Assembly: GCA_024036415.1 (NCBI GenBank)
Contig: JAMWET010001078.1
Coordinates: 52,757-116,756, forward strand
Source of the DNA: Prochilodus magdalenae
Lineage: Eukaryota; Chordata; Actinopteri; Characiformes; Prochilodontidae
DNA: 64,000 bases
Direction: 5' to 3'
The notes under the pieces: generated by a model
What the model was told of the DNA's origin: nothing
Seen by the model: the letters and a program-made list of their open reading frames with translations, nothing else
Databases searched by the model: none
Position numbers and translations under genes: made by a program
Shown: positions 35,281-47,789 of the stretch, piece after piece
How positions within the stretch are numbered: position 1 is the stretch's first letter
How the letters are laid out: the number at the start of each line of letters is the position of its first letter

Positions 35281-35545
35281 AAAAGAGAGAGAGAGAAAAA
35301 GAGAGAAAGAGGAGAGAGAGACAGGCAGACGGAAAGAGGAGAAACATCCCATGGGGAAAGAAGGGAGAAGTGCAGAAGTGAAGCGGCAAATCATAAATTT
35401 TTTTTTTTTTTTCGTTTTAGGCCTCAGTGAATGATTCACCAGTTTACAGAAGTGAGTGATAAAGAGTTCTTGACACAGGCTGGGGGACAGAGGGAGAGAG
35501 AGAGAGAGAGGAAGAGAAAGAGAGAGACAGAGAGCAAATGTGAAG
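35281..35545. repeat. Purine-rich (GA) low-complexity region
   Basis: Interrupted GA tracts lie at about 35281-35345 and 35488-35545, with a T-run at 35396-35412. Charged or Ser/Leu-rich frames here follow from the composition. Confidence 0.75.
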
Positions 35546-35549
35546 CAAA

Positions 35550-37965
35550 GAGGCAAAAGGAGAAATCTGCCAGTGTGTGTAACCTCTCTTTGACTCCGCC
35601 GTATACATATTCATAGCCTCATGATTATATTCAGGTTCATCAGGGCTGAGGTTTGATTACACTGTTGCTTGCTCCAGCCGTCTGACTGTCCTTTTTTAGA
35701 TATCTTGTCAGTGCCAGCCTCACTAAGAGCTAATAACAGTGCAGGGAAGCCAGGATTACGGACAGTCCGGTAGCAGTTCATCAACTTTTCAAAGGACAGT
35801 TTTAGAAGCTGAGAATAATGCACAAAAGCTCATAAAACTGTTTTTGAGAATGGGTTGATCTTTCTCTCTTTCTCTTGTCCTCCATCTTTCTCAGTCCCAG
35901 TTTGATCATTAGTTATGGAAGACATGGAAAGACATTTGTGCTTTCTAGACTGTGCTGTTAAGTAAATCATGAGAAAACTCTTTTGTATTCTGTGATCTGT
36001 CATTCACCTTCCCCAAACGCCTTGAGTGTAAGGTCAGAGTAAATATGAATGGAATCTGATCCCAGATCATCACTCGTACTCTGAGAGGCTTTTTGAATAC
36101 AGGCCCAGTTCGGATCCTGTCCAAAAAGGGTTGGTTGTAGTTTTCTTTTTCTCCCCATTTAGAACATATATATTGTCACCGTCAAAGGAAAGCATTTAAT
36201 CTGCAGCTGTCCGGTACATTGTGTGAAAAAGTATTTATGATAATTGGAGCATCAAAAATGCTAATAAAACGCTTGGAATAAATGTTCTGTAGAGGTTTAC
36301 CTAATAGCATGGTAATAAGTATGTAGTAATATGGTAATATGAATGTAATAACTTATAAATGACACGCTAGGTTTCTTGTTGTTTACTTATTAATATAATA
36401 TTAAGTGAGGTGGAAACAGATCATTAATAAAATGGAAAACTAGTGGTAATACACTTTTAATACATGTAAATAAAATGTTAATTTTTCGGTTAATGGAACA
36501 ATATGAGTAATACAGTTAGTTAGTCATTCTAGCCCCATTATTTGTATGTTTTTTTACATTTTCTATCACATGATGCTGCATCCAGCTGTAACAGCATACT
36601 ATAGGCTTAATTAAAGTCATCTCAAGCTTTTTAATTTTTATAGAGTTTTAAAAAATTATGACTACTGCGACTCAGTAAACATCTCATATGTGTCTTTTTG
36701 ATTTCTGTAAAGTGCATGGACCTTTCACAGACAGGCTTTTTTGCTTTTTAAGGCTTTAAGACTCTCTGTAACAATAAAGCTGAATATCTGTATAAATAAA
36801 TAAGGCAATGATGTCTGTTTCTGCTTTAGAGCAAAGCTGTTAGCCAGAGGTGTGGGGAAAAAAGTTGCATTACTTTGCTCACCAATCTTCTTCCTAGGGC
36901 CAATACTGGGGGGACAGCCAGACGTCTTGTTGCGCATGCCGCAGAATAAAAGTAAGCTCAGGTGGAAATTCTCAACAACACTCGAAGTATCATTTTCTCT
37001 CTATGCTTATACATACTTCATAACATCTGTAACACTGCACCATCACATGGGTTTATATATTTGGTATAGTGTAGTGGGTAACTCTTAAGTCTCATGTAGC
37101 TGTAGACCTAGAGGGGGTGTATATCCCAACATACCCCACGTGTCCACATTTAAACCATGTATGTGTATTGTAGCAGAAAGCTTCTTGTCCTCCAACTCAT
37201 GTGAGACTTGGCCAGGAGACTTGGCCCCTGGCAGCAGTTGAGTTAAGAGGTTTACAGTGGTGAAATCAATCAAAATATTAATTCACATTTTTAAATAACA
37301 GCATAAGAATGCATAGGGCGTCCAAGTTCCTCTCAAATTGGATCCGCAGTTTTTAATCTGGGCAATTCCATCGTGAACTTTTATGCTGGTGCACTGATGC
37401 GAGCTGCTGAATCTTACTATTTCTAGTACTTATATTTAAATAGTATGCCAATAAGAATTATACCAATAGGCTTTATAATAATAGTCTTGTAAGGATTGAG
37501 GTACTACACCACAGGACCAAGCAGGCCAAAACCCCTGGCTTATTATCCAGTTTACAGTGTCACAGTTCAGCTTGTATCCACAGTGCTGTTCTTTTTTGAA
37601 GAGTACAATCACATGAGAGTAAGCAGATAAATGGTTTGGAAAGGAAAACGGTGTCTGGAGTGTACAAATCAGCGGTTGACTCACAGAGCCAAGAAGTTCT
37701 GTCTGACCACATTCTTTATCATCATTATTCACACAATACCATGGCCGTTAGAAAGGAGCGTTTAGATTTAATAGCATGGCTATTGCTGGTTGTTTGGTTT
37801 TGTGCCTCAGTGTTCTGATAAATGGATATATAAATAAATGTGGAGTGGAAGGTGTATTATAAGGCCAGTTCTGGGAGAGTGTTACACTTTATTCCCTTTG
37901 GTGCTGGGTTTGCTGTGGATGTAGTTTCACCGGCCAAACAATACATAGTGAAGAGTCTGCATTTC
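35550..37965. other. Intronic, nothing recognised
   Basis: Long AT-rich stretch with no motif-bearing frame, RNA gene or terminal repeats that I could identify. Confidence 0.45.
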
Positions 37966-37969
37966 ATGT

Positions 37970-37984
37970 ACACACACACACACA

Positions 37985-38016
<32 letters not shown>

Positions 38017-38017
38017 G

Positions 38018-38046
<29 letters not shown>
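37970..38046. repeat. (CA)n microsatellite
   Basis: A CA tract of about 75 bases with single-base interruptions (CATACA, CAGACA). Confidence 0.93.
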
Positions 38047-38049
<3 letters not shown>

Positions 38050-38050
<1 letters not shown>

Positions 38051-40220
38051 TACAAAGGCCACAGCTCCTTTACTTCTTCTCTCAGAGCAAACACCCTCAT
38101 AACATTCAGACCCCAGTGCACCTGCAGGAACACTTTTACTTTGCGTACATTGTCCTTATGCAGATATACCTCACAGTTCCAATATGTGATGTTAAATAAC
38201 GTATTGCTGCTCCACCCACTGTACCTCCTGGTGCAAATCGCCTACATTAATTCTTATACCCGATGATTTTCAGTACCTAAAGATTTGCTCTGATGCTGGG
38301 TCTGCAGTCCATCTGAAATGACACCAGTGTGGGCTCAGTTTAATTGTTTTGCTCATTAGCAGATACTGAGCCTGTTTTTGTTGTTTATTGTAAAGGTGCA
38401 TGCTGTGTGCTGACAACCATTTAAGCCAAGCAAGCAAGCAGTGAGAGCCAAGGGCTAACCTGAGCCTGAGCACCAGTTTCCCCTTTGTTGTGTATTCTGT
38501 TTATGAGTTGTTCAGTAAAGCTCTAGTTCTCGATTTCTAACCAGATCTACGGGATGTCTAAGTGACATCCCCTGCTACAGTATGATGAAATTCTACAGTT
38601 GAGCCACTGGCTTCAACAACGTATCACCATTACAGGTGAACTGGTATTACCTGACCGTCCTAATCCACCCTTAGTTTATCCTTCCTTTACATATAAACAT
38701 GAATATTTCTGTTTCAGTGGTTCAGAGTGTAGTCCAGGGTCAAAGGTTTTTGACACCAACAAATATGGCAATGTATAATAATGTACCTGCTGCAAAAGAC
38801 ATGAAAGAGAGGTAACGTTCCAGAGAACAGTGGTCTGCGACGTTGTTTAAATACTTTGCAGTGTATATGGAGAATTCTTTTCATTTATAAAACCAAATGA
38901 GAGAAATTGATGATGTGTCTCCTTTAAGTTGTTGACTACACTCCCCTTACAATGTCTGGTGGTACAGCTCTGTTTTGTCTGTAGGATCTTAGAAAACATG
39001 CACAAAATTAGAGACAGAAGGCTCCACCTCCCTCCATCATTTTTTTTTAAATAAAATGTTTTACACCTATGATTTGTTATTGCTAGGAAAGCATAAAACT
39101 TTGTTTTGGTTACTGCTCAGATGATTGCTAGATTGCTGCTGCAGCATTAGGTGCTTTAAGGTGAACATAAGCATGCAAACAAGGTTTTATTTGATTAAGC
39201 TTACACTGCATGCTGCCACCTACAGCGTAGGAGAGAGGAAGCATGCAGATAATGTTGCAACAAACACTCATGCATTAATGCTTATGAGTCACATTGATGA
39301 GAGTGAAACGTTGCTGTTTGGTTGATGCATCAATTCTAGTTTAATGGGTTGTTACGTCCCTGGTACAGTACTGTGCTGAAGTTCATTTAGTCTTAATTTA
39401 TTTCATTTCCAGATAAAATGGCCTAGTACATGTTTTTTTCAGCATAACTTTAAAACATTAAATGGAAATTACACACCTTGATTGTTAGAGTTTCGGTATT
39501 TACTGCTTCTTTGACTTCCATTCTGTTCAGGAGACCTCATTTCAGTGTTCTGCTTCTCATGATCCATGTTCAATTACAGATTTGGAGTCATTAGTCCATA
39601 CAACCTTACTACACATCTCAGATGTCCCCTTTTAGTCTTCTAGTGCAAAAGCACTTCTATTTTTACTTTTTAATTTGTCAATAATGGCTTCTTAGCTGTT
39701 AGCAGGAGCGTTGCCTTATATAGTGCTAGAAACAGAGATTTTAAAATATGAAGCAATATTTTGTTTCATTCATATTGACCATCAACCTGCATATGCAAAT
39801 GAATTATAGCTTCTATAAAATGTCCTTAATGGCTGTTTTTTTTCCCAATTTCTGCTTTAAGATAACGTGACTTGGTTTATTCAGGTGAGAGAGGCTGAGC
39901 ATGTCAGCATTGTTAAACCAGCCTTTTTCCTTGAATAAGCTTTATGGAAGCACCACACCTGCCGCGAGGGAGATTGGCATGACCAGTGACTCCGCGGGTG
40001 CCATTTAAATCTGTTCCTCTGCCGTGCTGACAGCTCTCCTTTTTATCTGCTCAGGTTTCTCACACGCTCATTCACCCAAACCTAAGAACAAACCCTCCCC
40101 CAGACTTCCATTGATCCATGCTGATGTGGTCTGCATGGCTTTAAAACTACAATCAGGGATCTGTGATCAATGAAATGGCAGACCTGCTGTTGCTTTTTCC
40201 AACATGCTCCTGGGAAAGAA
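38050..40220. other. Intronic, nothing recognised
   Basis: Unique-looking AT-rich sequence. A segment near 39575-39605 weakly resembles a Tc1 catalytic region on the minus strand, but not well enough to call. Confidence 0.45.
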
Positions 40221-40223
40221 CAA

Positions 40224-41697
40224 GGTTTACACAGGAGCTTACACTGCGCTCTACACACTGAGCTTTACACAGGAGCTTACACTGCGCTCTACACACTGAG
40301 CTTTACACAGCAGCTCACACTGTGCTTTACACACTGAGCTCTACACAGGAGCTCACACTGCACTTTACACAGCAGCTCACAATGTGCTTTACATACTGAG
40401 CTCTACACAGGAGCTCACACTGCACTGACAATGTGCGTTACACACTGAGGTCTACACAGGAGCTCACACTGTGCTTTACACACTGAGCTTTACACAGGAG
40501 CTCACACTGCACTTTACACAGGAGCTCACACTGTGCTCTACACAGGAGTTCACACTGCGCTCTACACACTGAGCTTTACACAGGAGCTCACACTGCACTT
40601 TACACAGGAGTTCACACTGTGCCCTACACACTGAGCTTTACACAGGAGCTCACACTGCACTTTACACAGGAGTTCACACTGTGCCCTACACACTGCACTT
40701 TACACAGGAGTTCACACTGTGCTCTACACACTGAGCTTTACACAGGAGCTCACACTGCACTTTACACAGGAGTTCACACTGCACTTTACACAGGAGTTCA
40801 CACTGTGCCCTACACACTGCACTTTACACAGGAGTTCACACTGTGCCCTACACACTGAGCTTTACACAGGAGTTCACACTGTGCTCTACACACTGAGCTT
40901 TACACAGGAGTTCACACTGTGCTCTACACACTGAGCTTTACACAGAAGCTCACACTGTGCTCTACACACTGAGCTTTACACAGGAGTTCACACTGTGCCC
41001 TACACACTGAGCTTTACACAGGAGTTCACACTGTGCTCTACACACTGAGCTTTACACAGGAGTTCACACTGTGCTCTACACACTGAGCTTTACACAGAAG
41101 CTCACACTGTGCTCTACACACTGAGCTTTACACAGGAGTTCACACTGTGCTCTACACACTGAGCTTTACACAGGAGCTCACACTGTGCTCTACACACTGA
41201 GCTTTACACAGGAGCTCACACTGCGCTCTACACACTGAGCTTTACACAGCAGCTCACACGGTGCTTTACACACTGAGCTCTACACAGGAGCTCACACTGC
41301 ACTTTACACACTGAGCTTTACACAGGAGCTTACACTGCACTTTACACAGGAGCTCACACTGTGCTTTACACACTGAGCTTTACACAGGAGCTTACACTGC
41401 ACTTTACACAGGAGCTCACACTGTGCTTTACACACTGAGGTCTACACAGGAGCTCACACTGCACTTTACACACTGAGCTTTACACAGGAGCTTACACTGC
41501 ACTTTACACAGGAGCTCACACTGTGCTTTACACACTGAGGTCTACACAGGAGCTCACACTGTGCTTTACACACTGAGCTTTACACAGGAGCTAACACTGC
41601 GCTTTACACACTGAGCTTTACACAGGAGCTCACACTGCGCTGTACACACTGAGCCTTACACAGGAGCTTACACTGCACTTTACACAGGAGCTCACAT
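40224..41697 (+). repeat. Composite minisatellite, unit about 38 bp
   Basis: About 1.47 kb of tandem repeats are built from two modules: a 24-base module of the type TTTACACAGGAGCTCACACT-GYGC and a 14-base module TCTACACACTGAGC. The usual order is 24+14, giving about 38 bases, but many places have the 24-base module repeated without the spacer. Within the array GAGCTC and GAGTTC variants occur in blocks (GAGTTC mainly from 40548 to 41150), showing local spread of variants. Histidine/threonine-rich repetitive frames arise because 24 is divisible by three. These are not genes. Confidence 0.95.
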
Positions 41698-41699
41698 GG

Positions 41700-44105
41700 T
41701 GAGGAGAAACTCACAGTTATCTGAGAGCTAATATGAAAAATTCATTATGTGAAAAATCCATTATGTGAATAATGCAGTGCAATCTAAATAATCGGTAAAG
41801 TGTCATGAGTGTACTCACATTAATGTAGGTCTATTCAGTCATAAAAAGTCATTTCTTTCCCGTCAGAGTTTTAGCATTTTTCCTGTTTTGGTCAAGCTTT
41901 TGACCAGTTTTCAGACAGAATTTTCTGGTGGCCAAATTTCTGATGTTGATATTTTTTAATAGGTGCACCTTATTGTTTAATATCAACACCAACATTTTGG
42001 ATGTAAGGATGTAGAATTAGCACTGCTGGTTGTATGAAGTGTTCTAACCACTCAGATCATGTTGGGACCTCTAGTCAATGAAATGTACAGTAAATGCAAT
42101 GCTGGCTGTAGAAACCAGTTAACATCGGTGCTGCTTTCCATCCCGGAAACATTTTTGGCAAGTACAAGAATTAAGTTTGATAAAGCTTGCGGCACATTGT
42201 GTGTAGAACATTGTCTGTAAAAGCCCTGACTGACTTCATGTTTAATGGGTCACTTACAGGGTGTGATTAGACCTGCTTAACTGGGTTTAGTGCAGGACAA
42301 TTAGTAAAACACTATATAAAAACATTGTAGTTGTAGGTTTATTATTATTGTTGTTATTAGCATTACAATATTTTTTAAATGTGGCTTTCCGGGTTCTATT
42401 TTGTGTATTACAACTAAATCTCAGGAACACTAAATCTCATCATGCAAATTGTGCATTATACTTTTAATTAATACTTTTAAGTATCTATATATATTATACA
42501 TTTTGCCATATTGCCCACCGCTAATGCTAACATTGTACACGAGTTACTGTGCTTTTCGTCTCAACTTTCTGGTGATATATATGTCCATATGGCATGGGGT
42601 ATGACAGATTATGTCGCTTACAGATTGCTTCATCAAGTAATAATTGTTTAATTTTTAAGAGGTTTTAGGAGAGTAGTTTGTGGAATGAGCTTCCAGTGAC
42701 TTGCACATCTTGTTTTGAATACACAGAGATTTGATAATGATCAAATCTGTCAAATAAAGCACTAAAGAGAATTTTGAAAGGGGCTTACAAGAATGGAAAT
42801 CACAATCTGCAGTCCATTCCAAAGGGTCCCTAGGCAGTGCTGTTATATTCCCTACACACTGGAGCACAGGATGTCGGCTAAGGGAACTGCAGTTGATAAA
42901 TACCTTCATTTGGAGCGTCTTGCAGCATCATAAACAAAGAGGCTTCTTCAAGAGATATGCAGTGGCTAATGGGTAAACTTTCCCGCACCATCCTGCAAAG
43001 TGATTAACTGTTGTTCAAGACCTTCTGTGCAGTATGTATGAGGACACTACAGATTACGTTCATGGGTTTTGTTATTTCTGTTTTAAATAGCTCGTGATCT
43101 TCAAACTGAAGATGTATGTTCAGTAAACAACAGATATTGCAAAGTTATAATCTAGTGTCCATATGCCCTTGTCACACGACCAAGTGAAGGGGAATTGTAT
43201 TATGCAGAGGAATCCAACTTTAGCACAACACTTGTCTAACTGGCTGCCCACTGAGGTCGCCCTGCAGTTCCTACTAAGTAAATAATTTAACCATAAATTA
43301 ATTTATGGATAATATTTGGTGACTATTAGTGTCTGGTATTCATATTTTACAATGTTGTGTAACAATGGTGGGGGGGGCTTAGGTAGTCAAGTCCATTTTG
43401 AGCAAACCAAAGAAGAAGCTAATCCCTGCTGTCAGCTCACTTCCACGTCCAGCTTAAAAAGAATGCCGACAAGTCAGCGGTTTATATTAGTAATAATGCC
43501 TTTGCGAAAATCTTAATATAGCTGTGTCCTACTAGACACTGTGTTTCCCTAGACGGAAATGACTGTGCTTGAGACACACTTCTCCTTCCCCAACAAACGC
43601 CAAGAAGCTTTCCAGTCTTGTGGTGCAAAACCGAAACTACGGGGTGGAGGTAATTGTCCCTCATTACATCCCTGCCGTGTTACCTTATTAAACACAGAGA
43701 TGAAAGAACCATAATCAAAGCTCAAAAATGACATTGAGAGAGAAGGATGTCGGGGGAACACTTTGATTCTGAGTGCCATTCAGGACTGCACACGTATACA
43801 CACACACGCACCACAGGCCTGGAGTTTAAGAGAGGGGAAATTGCTCTGGAAAACTGGTCAGCTGAACTAATTGATCTGCAAGTGTCTTAGTGCCTCACTC
43901 TAAGTAGAGGGAACACCAGCTTCATTGATTATGCAGAACTCATTCTCTGAGCACAGTTTCTCAGGAGGTTCACAGCAGACCACTCAGAGACTGAAAGTTT
44001 GCAGATACGATTGACCAATGTAGAGATGACACTGTGCACAGAGCTTCTGGTGACTGAGAAATCAACATCAACAGTGTTTGTTCAGTTCTACTAGGCCCCA
44101 GACCC
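41700..44105. other. Intronic, nothing recognised
   Basis: It includes a short G-run at 43371-43378. Open frames near 43316-43779 show no family features. Confidence 0.45.
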
Positions 44106-44112
44106 TGTAGTT

Positions 44113-44317
44113 CAGTGATCCCCAGCGCTTCACCTTTTTTTTTCCAGAGGTTAGTTCCAATATGTATCTGAAATGCTGTATCCGCTTTATCTGATCGACC
44201 CAATCAAGCACGTCTGAAGAAGTTAATGAGCTGGAACAGCTGTGACAGATTGTGGTTGGAAGTAAACTCCGCAGGAAGGTAGCTCTCCAGGACCAGGGTT
44301 GATGACCTTTGGTGTAG
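44113..44317. mobile_element. Small hAT-like non-autonomous element
   Basis: The left end CAGTGATCCCCAGCGC and the right end CTCTCCAGGACCAGGGTTGA bracket about 200 bp containing CAATCAAGCACGTCTGAAGA and GGAAGTAAACTCCGCAGGAA. This resembles the common fish short hAT repeat with CCCTGGTCCTGGAG-type ends. The inverted repeat is imperfect. Confidence 0.5.
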
Positions 44318-44829
44318 GTGATTTAACACAGAATGCTGTTAAGCTATAGTCAAGGAGCTGTGATGTGCTGACAAATGGTAGGGTTAAAATTGGTTAATGA
44401 GGCTATTATAATTTTAATATAGCACTTCCTGAGATCAGGGACCTTCTCGTTAAGCAAGATTTCTTGCTTAGCCAGCCAGTGGTGATGAGAGGAACCAAAC
44501 ATCAGAGGAGTTTAATGCATCTAAAGTGCCCTCACAGAATGTTATTCTATGAAGTGGTATTTACTGATATTGATATCTGATGTTGATGATAATATCTACT
44601 GTCTGATGTCTGATACATTGTTTAGCTACTGTTTTGTGAAACAGTAATGTATCCTAATCCATTCATTTTAATCCATTCATGTCAGAAAGGTACATGCAAG
44701 GCAAAATATTCCCTAGATAAAACTTATATATTCCTATTTATGACTTATTTACCAGGAATGGGATTGCATATAAAGCTCAGAAACTATGTGTAGGTTCACT
44801 GGTGGTTTTGGATAGTAAGTAGAGTGGCT

Positions 44830-44835
44830 GTATTG
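44830..44835 (+). other. Target-site duplication, left (GTATTG)
   Basis: Six bases identical to those at 45617-45622, directly flanking the TIR element. Confidence 0.7.
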
Positions 44836-45616
44836 TATGGAGGACCGAATCTGCCAAAATAAAAATAAAATAAATAAATAAATAAAACACTAATACTTAA
44901 ATGAAAATGGTAAATAAATAAATAAATAAATAAGCATAGAAATAAGTATATCAATAAATAAAAAACTGAAATAAATGTGTAATGTGTATTTATTTTGTTA
45001 TTTGTGTTACTTAATGAACATTTTTATTTTAAATTAATGTATTTACCTAATTATTTATTAATAAATTCATTTATTTATTTATTTTTGTTTTTCCTTACCC
45101 TTATGGTAATAAAGGGGCTGTCAATCCATGACGTCAGTGTGTCTTAACATTCCTATTGGTTGATCGACAGCAGATTTCGTAGATCGATTGTCTTGCTCCG
45201 TCAGCAGGAACTATGAACAACACGGTGCACTAATGTCTGCTTACGGGTAACAGGTAGCAAGAGACCTGAGACTCTTAGCTGACCCTGCTGAAAATGCAAG
45301 TGCAGATTACTTGCTCTTTCGAGAGGAGGCTGTGGCTGACAGTTTGTTCCATTTTGCTACATCTTCTGATACAGAGATCGACCCCATAGTGTTCACAAAT
45401 TTGGAGGAGGTAGTTCATCGTCTTTCCCTCCTAAATTCAGATCATGCAACACCTGGAAGCTGCTCTGAGCAGATCCGACACCGACCTGCGCCGCGATATT
45501 TGTCCTCTCAAAGTCTTTCACCCGAACGTATAGCCAAGCTACATAGCTCTGCTTATTTAGTCTTTTTTATTTATTTATTTATTTATTTTTAATTTTGGCA
45601 GATCCGGTCCTCCATA
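44836..45616 (+). mobile_element. 781-bp TIR DNA element, superfamily unassigned
   Basis: The left terminus TATGGAGGACCGAATCTGCC is matched in inverted form at the right end (reverse complement TATGGAGGACCGGATCTGCC). The similarity continues inward for over 50 bases through AAAATAAAAATAAATAAAT-type sequence. Flanking GTATTG direct repeats (44830-44835, 45617-45622) suggest a 6-bp target-site duplication. The interior is an AT-rich tetranucleotide stretch to about 45100, then unique higher-GC sequence with an exon-like open frame. Six-base duplications and TA-type ends fit few eukaryotic superfamilies; the assignment is left open. Confidence 0.75.
45254..45592 (+). CDS. Unrecognised open exon inside the TIR element
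   Basis: A TAACAG acceptor-like site at 45253 is followed by an open frame VARDLRLLADPAENASADYL, then LFREEAVADSLFHFATSSDT and EIDPIVFTNLEEVVHRLSLL, continuing to SLSPERIAKLHSS before it enters the AT-rich terminal repeat and stops at 45592. There is no ATG at the start. The N-terminal half is acidic and looks coding by composition. I do not recognise a domain. It may be an internal exon of a larger element's protein, a captured host exon, or chance. It has no catalytic motif of a known transposase. Confidence 0.35.
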   Translation, partial: VARDLRLLADPAENASADYLLFREEAVADSLFHFATSSDTEIDPIVFTNLEEVVHRLSLLNSDHATPGSCSEQIRHRPAPRYLSSQSLSPERIAKLHSSAYLVFFIYLFIYF

Positions 45617-45622
45617 GTATTG
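45617..45622 (+). other. Target-site duplication, right (GTATTG)
   Basis: Identical to 44830-44835 on the other side of the TIR element. Confidence 0.7.
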
Positions 45623-46125
45623 AGGGTGGCAAAATATTGGAAAAACTTACATTGCCATTATGTTCCTCCTGCAATATATGTTGGGATATGAAAAAAAAAA
45701 TTCAGGAATTGTCACAGTCAGTTGACATGAACATCAATATGTAGAAAATTTTATCTATAAAATGATTGGGGGTGAAAATAATAATAATGAGAATTTACTT
45801 TCTCATTATTTACTGAGAAATTACTTTTTACGACTCTTATGAACCATCTTTTCTGGAACTCTACCAATGCTCTGTAATCGGTTTCAGTGCACCAAACACC
45901 ATAGCAGATGAGCTCTGTATTCAAGAAGACTTAAAGCAGAGTCAGGGAATCGTGCATGTTGTAGCATGACACTTACTTAACATTCCACATCCTGTGATGT
46001 GAGTATTGTTCATACACACATTGTGACGATGATGCTTAAACAATATATTGTTCAGTTCTAGCTATGTTTGTGTTGTAGATATGTAGGTTTCTGGTTCCTA
46101 TCACTATAAGTTCCTATACAATTGA
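45623..46125. other. Intronic, nothing recognised
   Basis: AT-rich DNA between the TIR element and the LINE 3' end. No feature was seen. Confidence 0.5.
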
Positions 46126-46139
46126 ATCACTTCACATAA

Positions 46140-46960
46140 ATTAGAATCAGAATCAAGCTTTATTTGCAAGTTCACACATACAAGCAATTTGCCTTTGGCT
46201 ACATTAGCTCCCAGTGCACAGAGAGTAACAACATTACACACAGTACACAACACACACTCCAAACACACACACACACACACACACAATACCATACATACTT
46301 GTAAACCTTGCACTATCTGTATATGTTTTTTAAAGTGCTGAGTGCAGCAGTCTGGATGTTAAAGCAGATTAAGGCTTAAAAAGTGCAGCACAAGAAGAAA
46401 CACCAGTCTGAGACAGTCAGTACAGGATGGGGTGTTGTGTGTTGTGTTACTGTTAAGAAAAATAGGATAAATTAAAAATGCAGTACAGCAGAACAGGAAG
46501 CGATAAAGTGTCCCGAATATGGGTTGTAATGTGCATTGTAATGTTCAGCTGTTCAAGAGCATGAAGGCATGTGGGAAGGAGCTTCTCTGTAGCCTTGTCT
46601 TGATCCTCATCTGGCTAAAGCACCGCTTCCAGGTTCTGGAAGCTGTCCAGTGATCTTCTTTGCAGACCTTCTCTGCAGTCTGTGTGTGTCATGTTTGGTG
46701 GCTGAGCTGCCCCACACTGTGATGGGACATGGTGATAACAGATTCTGTGGTGGCAGTGTAGCACTGTACCATCAGCTCCTGGGACCGGTTGAACTTCCTC
46801 AGCTGATGCAGGAAGTACATCCTCTGTTGGGTTTTCTTGATGATAAAGCTGATGTTGCAGTCCCACTTCAGGTCCTTGGTGATTGTCGTACCCAGGAACT
46901 TGTGAGACTCCACAGACTTCTGTCCAGGGGGGCTTCACACCACCCTGAATGAATCTTTAC
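46140..46960 (-). pseudogene. LINE 3' part with reverse-transcriptase C-terminal region
   Basis: The minus-strand frame 46913-46689 reads SHKFLGTTITKDLKWDCNIS, then FIIKKTQQRMYFLHQLRKFN and ELMVQCYTATTESVI. This is the end of the reverse-transcriptase region typical of L2/CR1-like fish LINEs. The 3' UTR follows, reading GTAAACCTTGCACTATC-type sequence to the terminal CTTGATTCTGATTC at about 46140, with a CA microsatellite at 46263-46284 inside it. The catalytic core and endonuclease are missing, so it is a 5'-truncated dead copy. Confidence 0.75.
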
Positions 46961-46964
46961 ATTT

Positions 46965-47550
46965 TAGTGACTAAATTATGCAGATATGTTGGGAATATTG
47001 TTGGAATTTCCCTTTAAGTAAGTTGCAGGAATGATGTTAAACTCCATGTGAGCCAGGTCCCAGAAGTCTAAATAACATTAGAAGCACAAAATACTGGATT
47101 CACCATGAGCTGCAAAATGCACAATCTTATATAACAGGACCAAAACCAGTACATCAGTATTGGTGGCATGTAATCTGTGCTCTGTGTCTGGTTATCCTTC
47201 ACAGTAATGAGATTAGTGTAATTTTAGATAAAGGAAACAGAACAAACCTGTGCAGTAATATTTGTAAGGCATTATTGAGCCATAGAGAAGCAGTGCTCAG
47301 GAAGCACAGGTTCATTAACTTTATCAATGCAAACTTAAAGATCACCTAATGCCATACTACAGCGGCATATTTCGAAAATGTTGTGATACTGAACTTTTCA
47401 TGTACAGCAAAGTTCGATATGGTGTAAGCTACTGGCACTGTTGGGCACTATATGACAGTTCGCTGAAGTCATTTCACTACCTCTTGATCTGCTTGAGAGC
47501 ACAGCAGTCATTTCAGCTTCACTTGAATGTTCGTATTTATAGGTGAACAC
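46965..47550. other. Intronic, nothing recognised
   Basis: No motif-bearing frame or repeat was named. Confidence 0.45.
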
Positions 47551-47551
47551 T

Positions 47552-47785
47552 GATAGTGGCAAGATGCTGTTCTATACACAAGCAGCAGTGTAGAACATGG
47601 CATGTTCAAGCGCTGGTAAAGATTTTACAAGAAAGAGAGAATAGTGACGGGGGGAGGGAGACAGGAGGGTGGATTTCTTCCTGTGGCTTCACTCTGGAGA
47701 TGAGAAGAGGGAAGCTGGCTTTATCGAACCTCTTGAGACTTGCTCTCCAGTGCATTTTAGAAGAATCCCAGGAGGCACAATAGGC
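47552..47785 (+). repeat. Copy 1 of a diverged local repeat pair
   Basis: GATAGTGGCAAGATGCTGTT, CTTCCTGTGGCTTCACTCTG, GAGATGAGAAGAGGGAAGCT, TTTATCGAACCTCT and AGAAGAATCCCAGGAGGCA recur in the same order at 49672-49923. The pair is in direct orientation, about 2.1 kb apart. Confidence 0.8.
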
Positions 47786-47789
47786 ACAG

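Noticed and set aside
39560..39610. Weak Tc1-like catalytic segment on the minus strand (WTNDSKS-type)
   Set aside because: Only about a dozen residues match and no second motif or terminus was found nearby.
40619..40934. Open frames with repeated LHFTQEFTL-type peptides
   Set aside because: They are translations of the 24-base minisatellite module, whose length keeps frame. There is no start context or domain.
40224..41697. CRISPR-array-like look of repeats with spacers
   Set aside because: Both modules repeat and there are no unique spacers. The context is a vertebrate genome with no cas genes.
44870..45100. AAAT/AATA tract as an ordinary microsatellite
   Set aside because: Its outer part belongs to the inverted repeat of the 781-bp element, so it is described there and not as an independent repeat.
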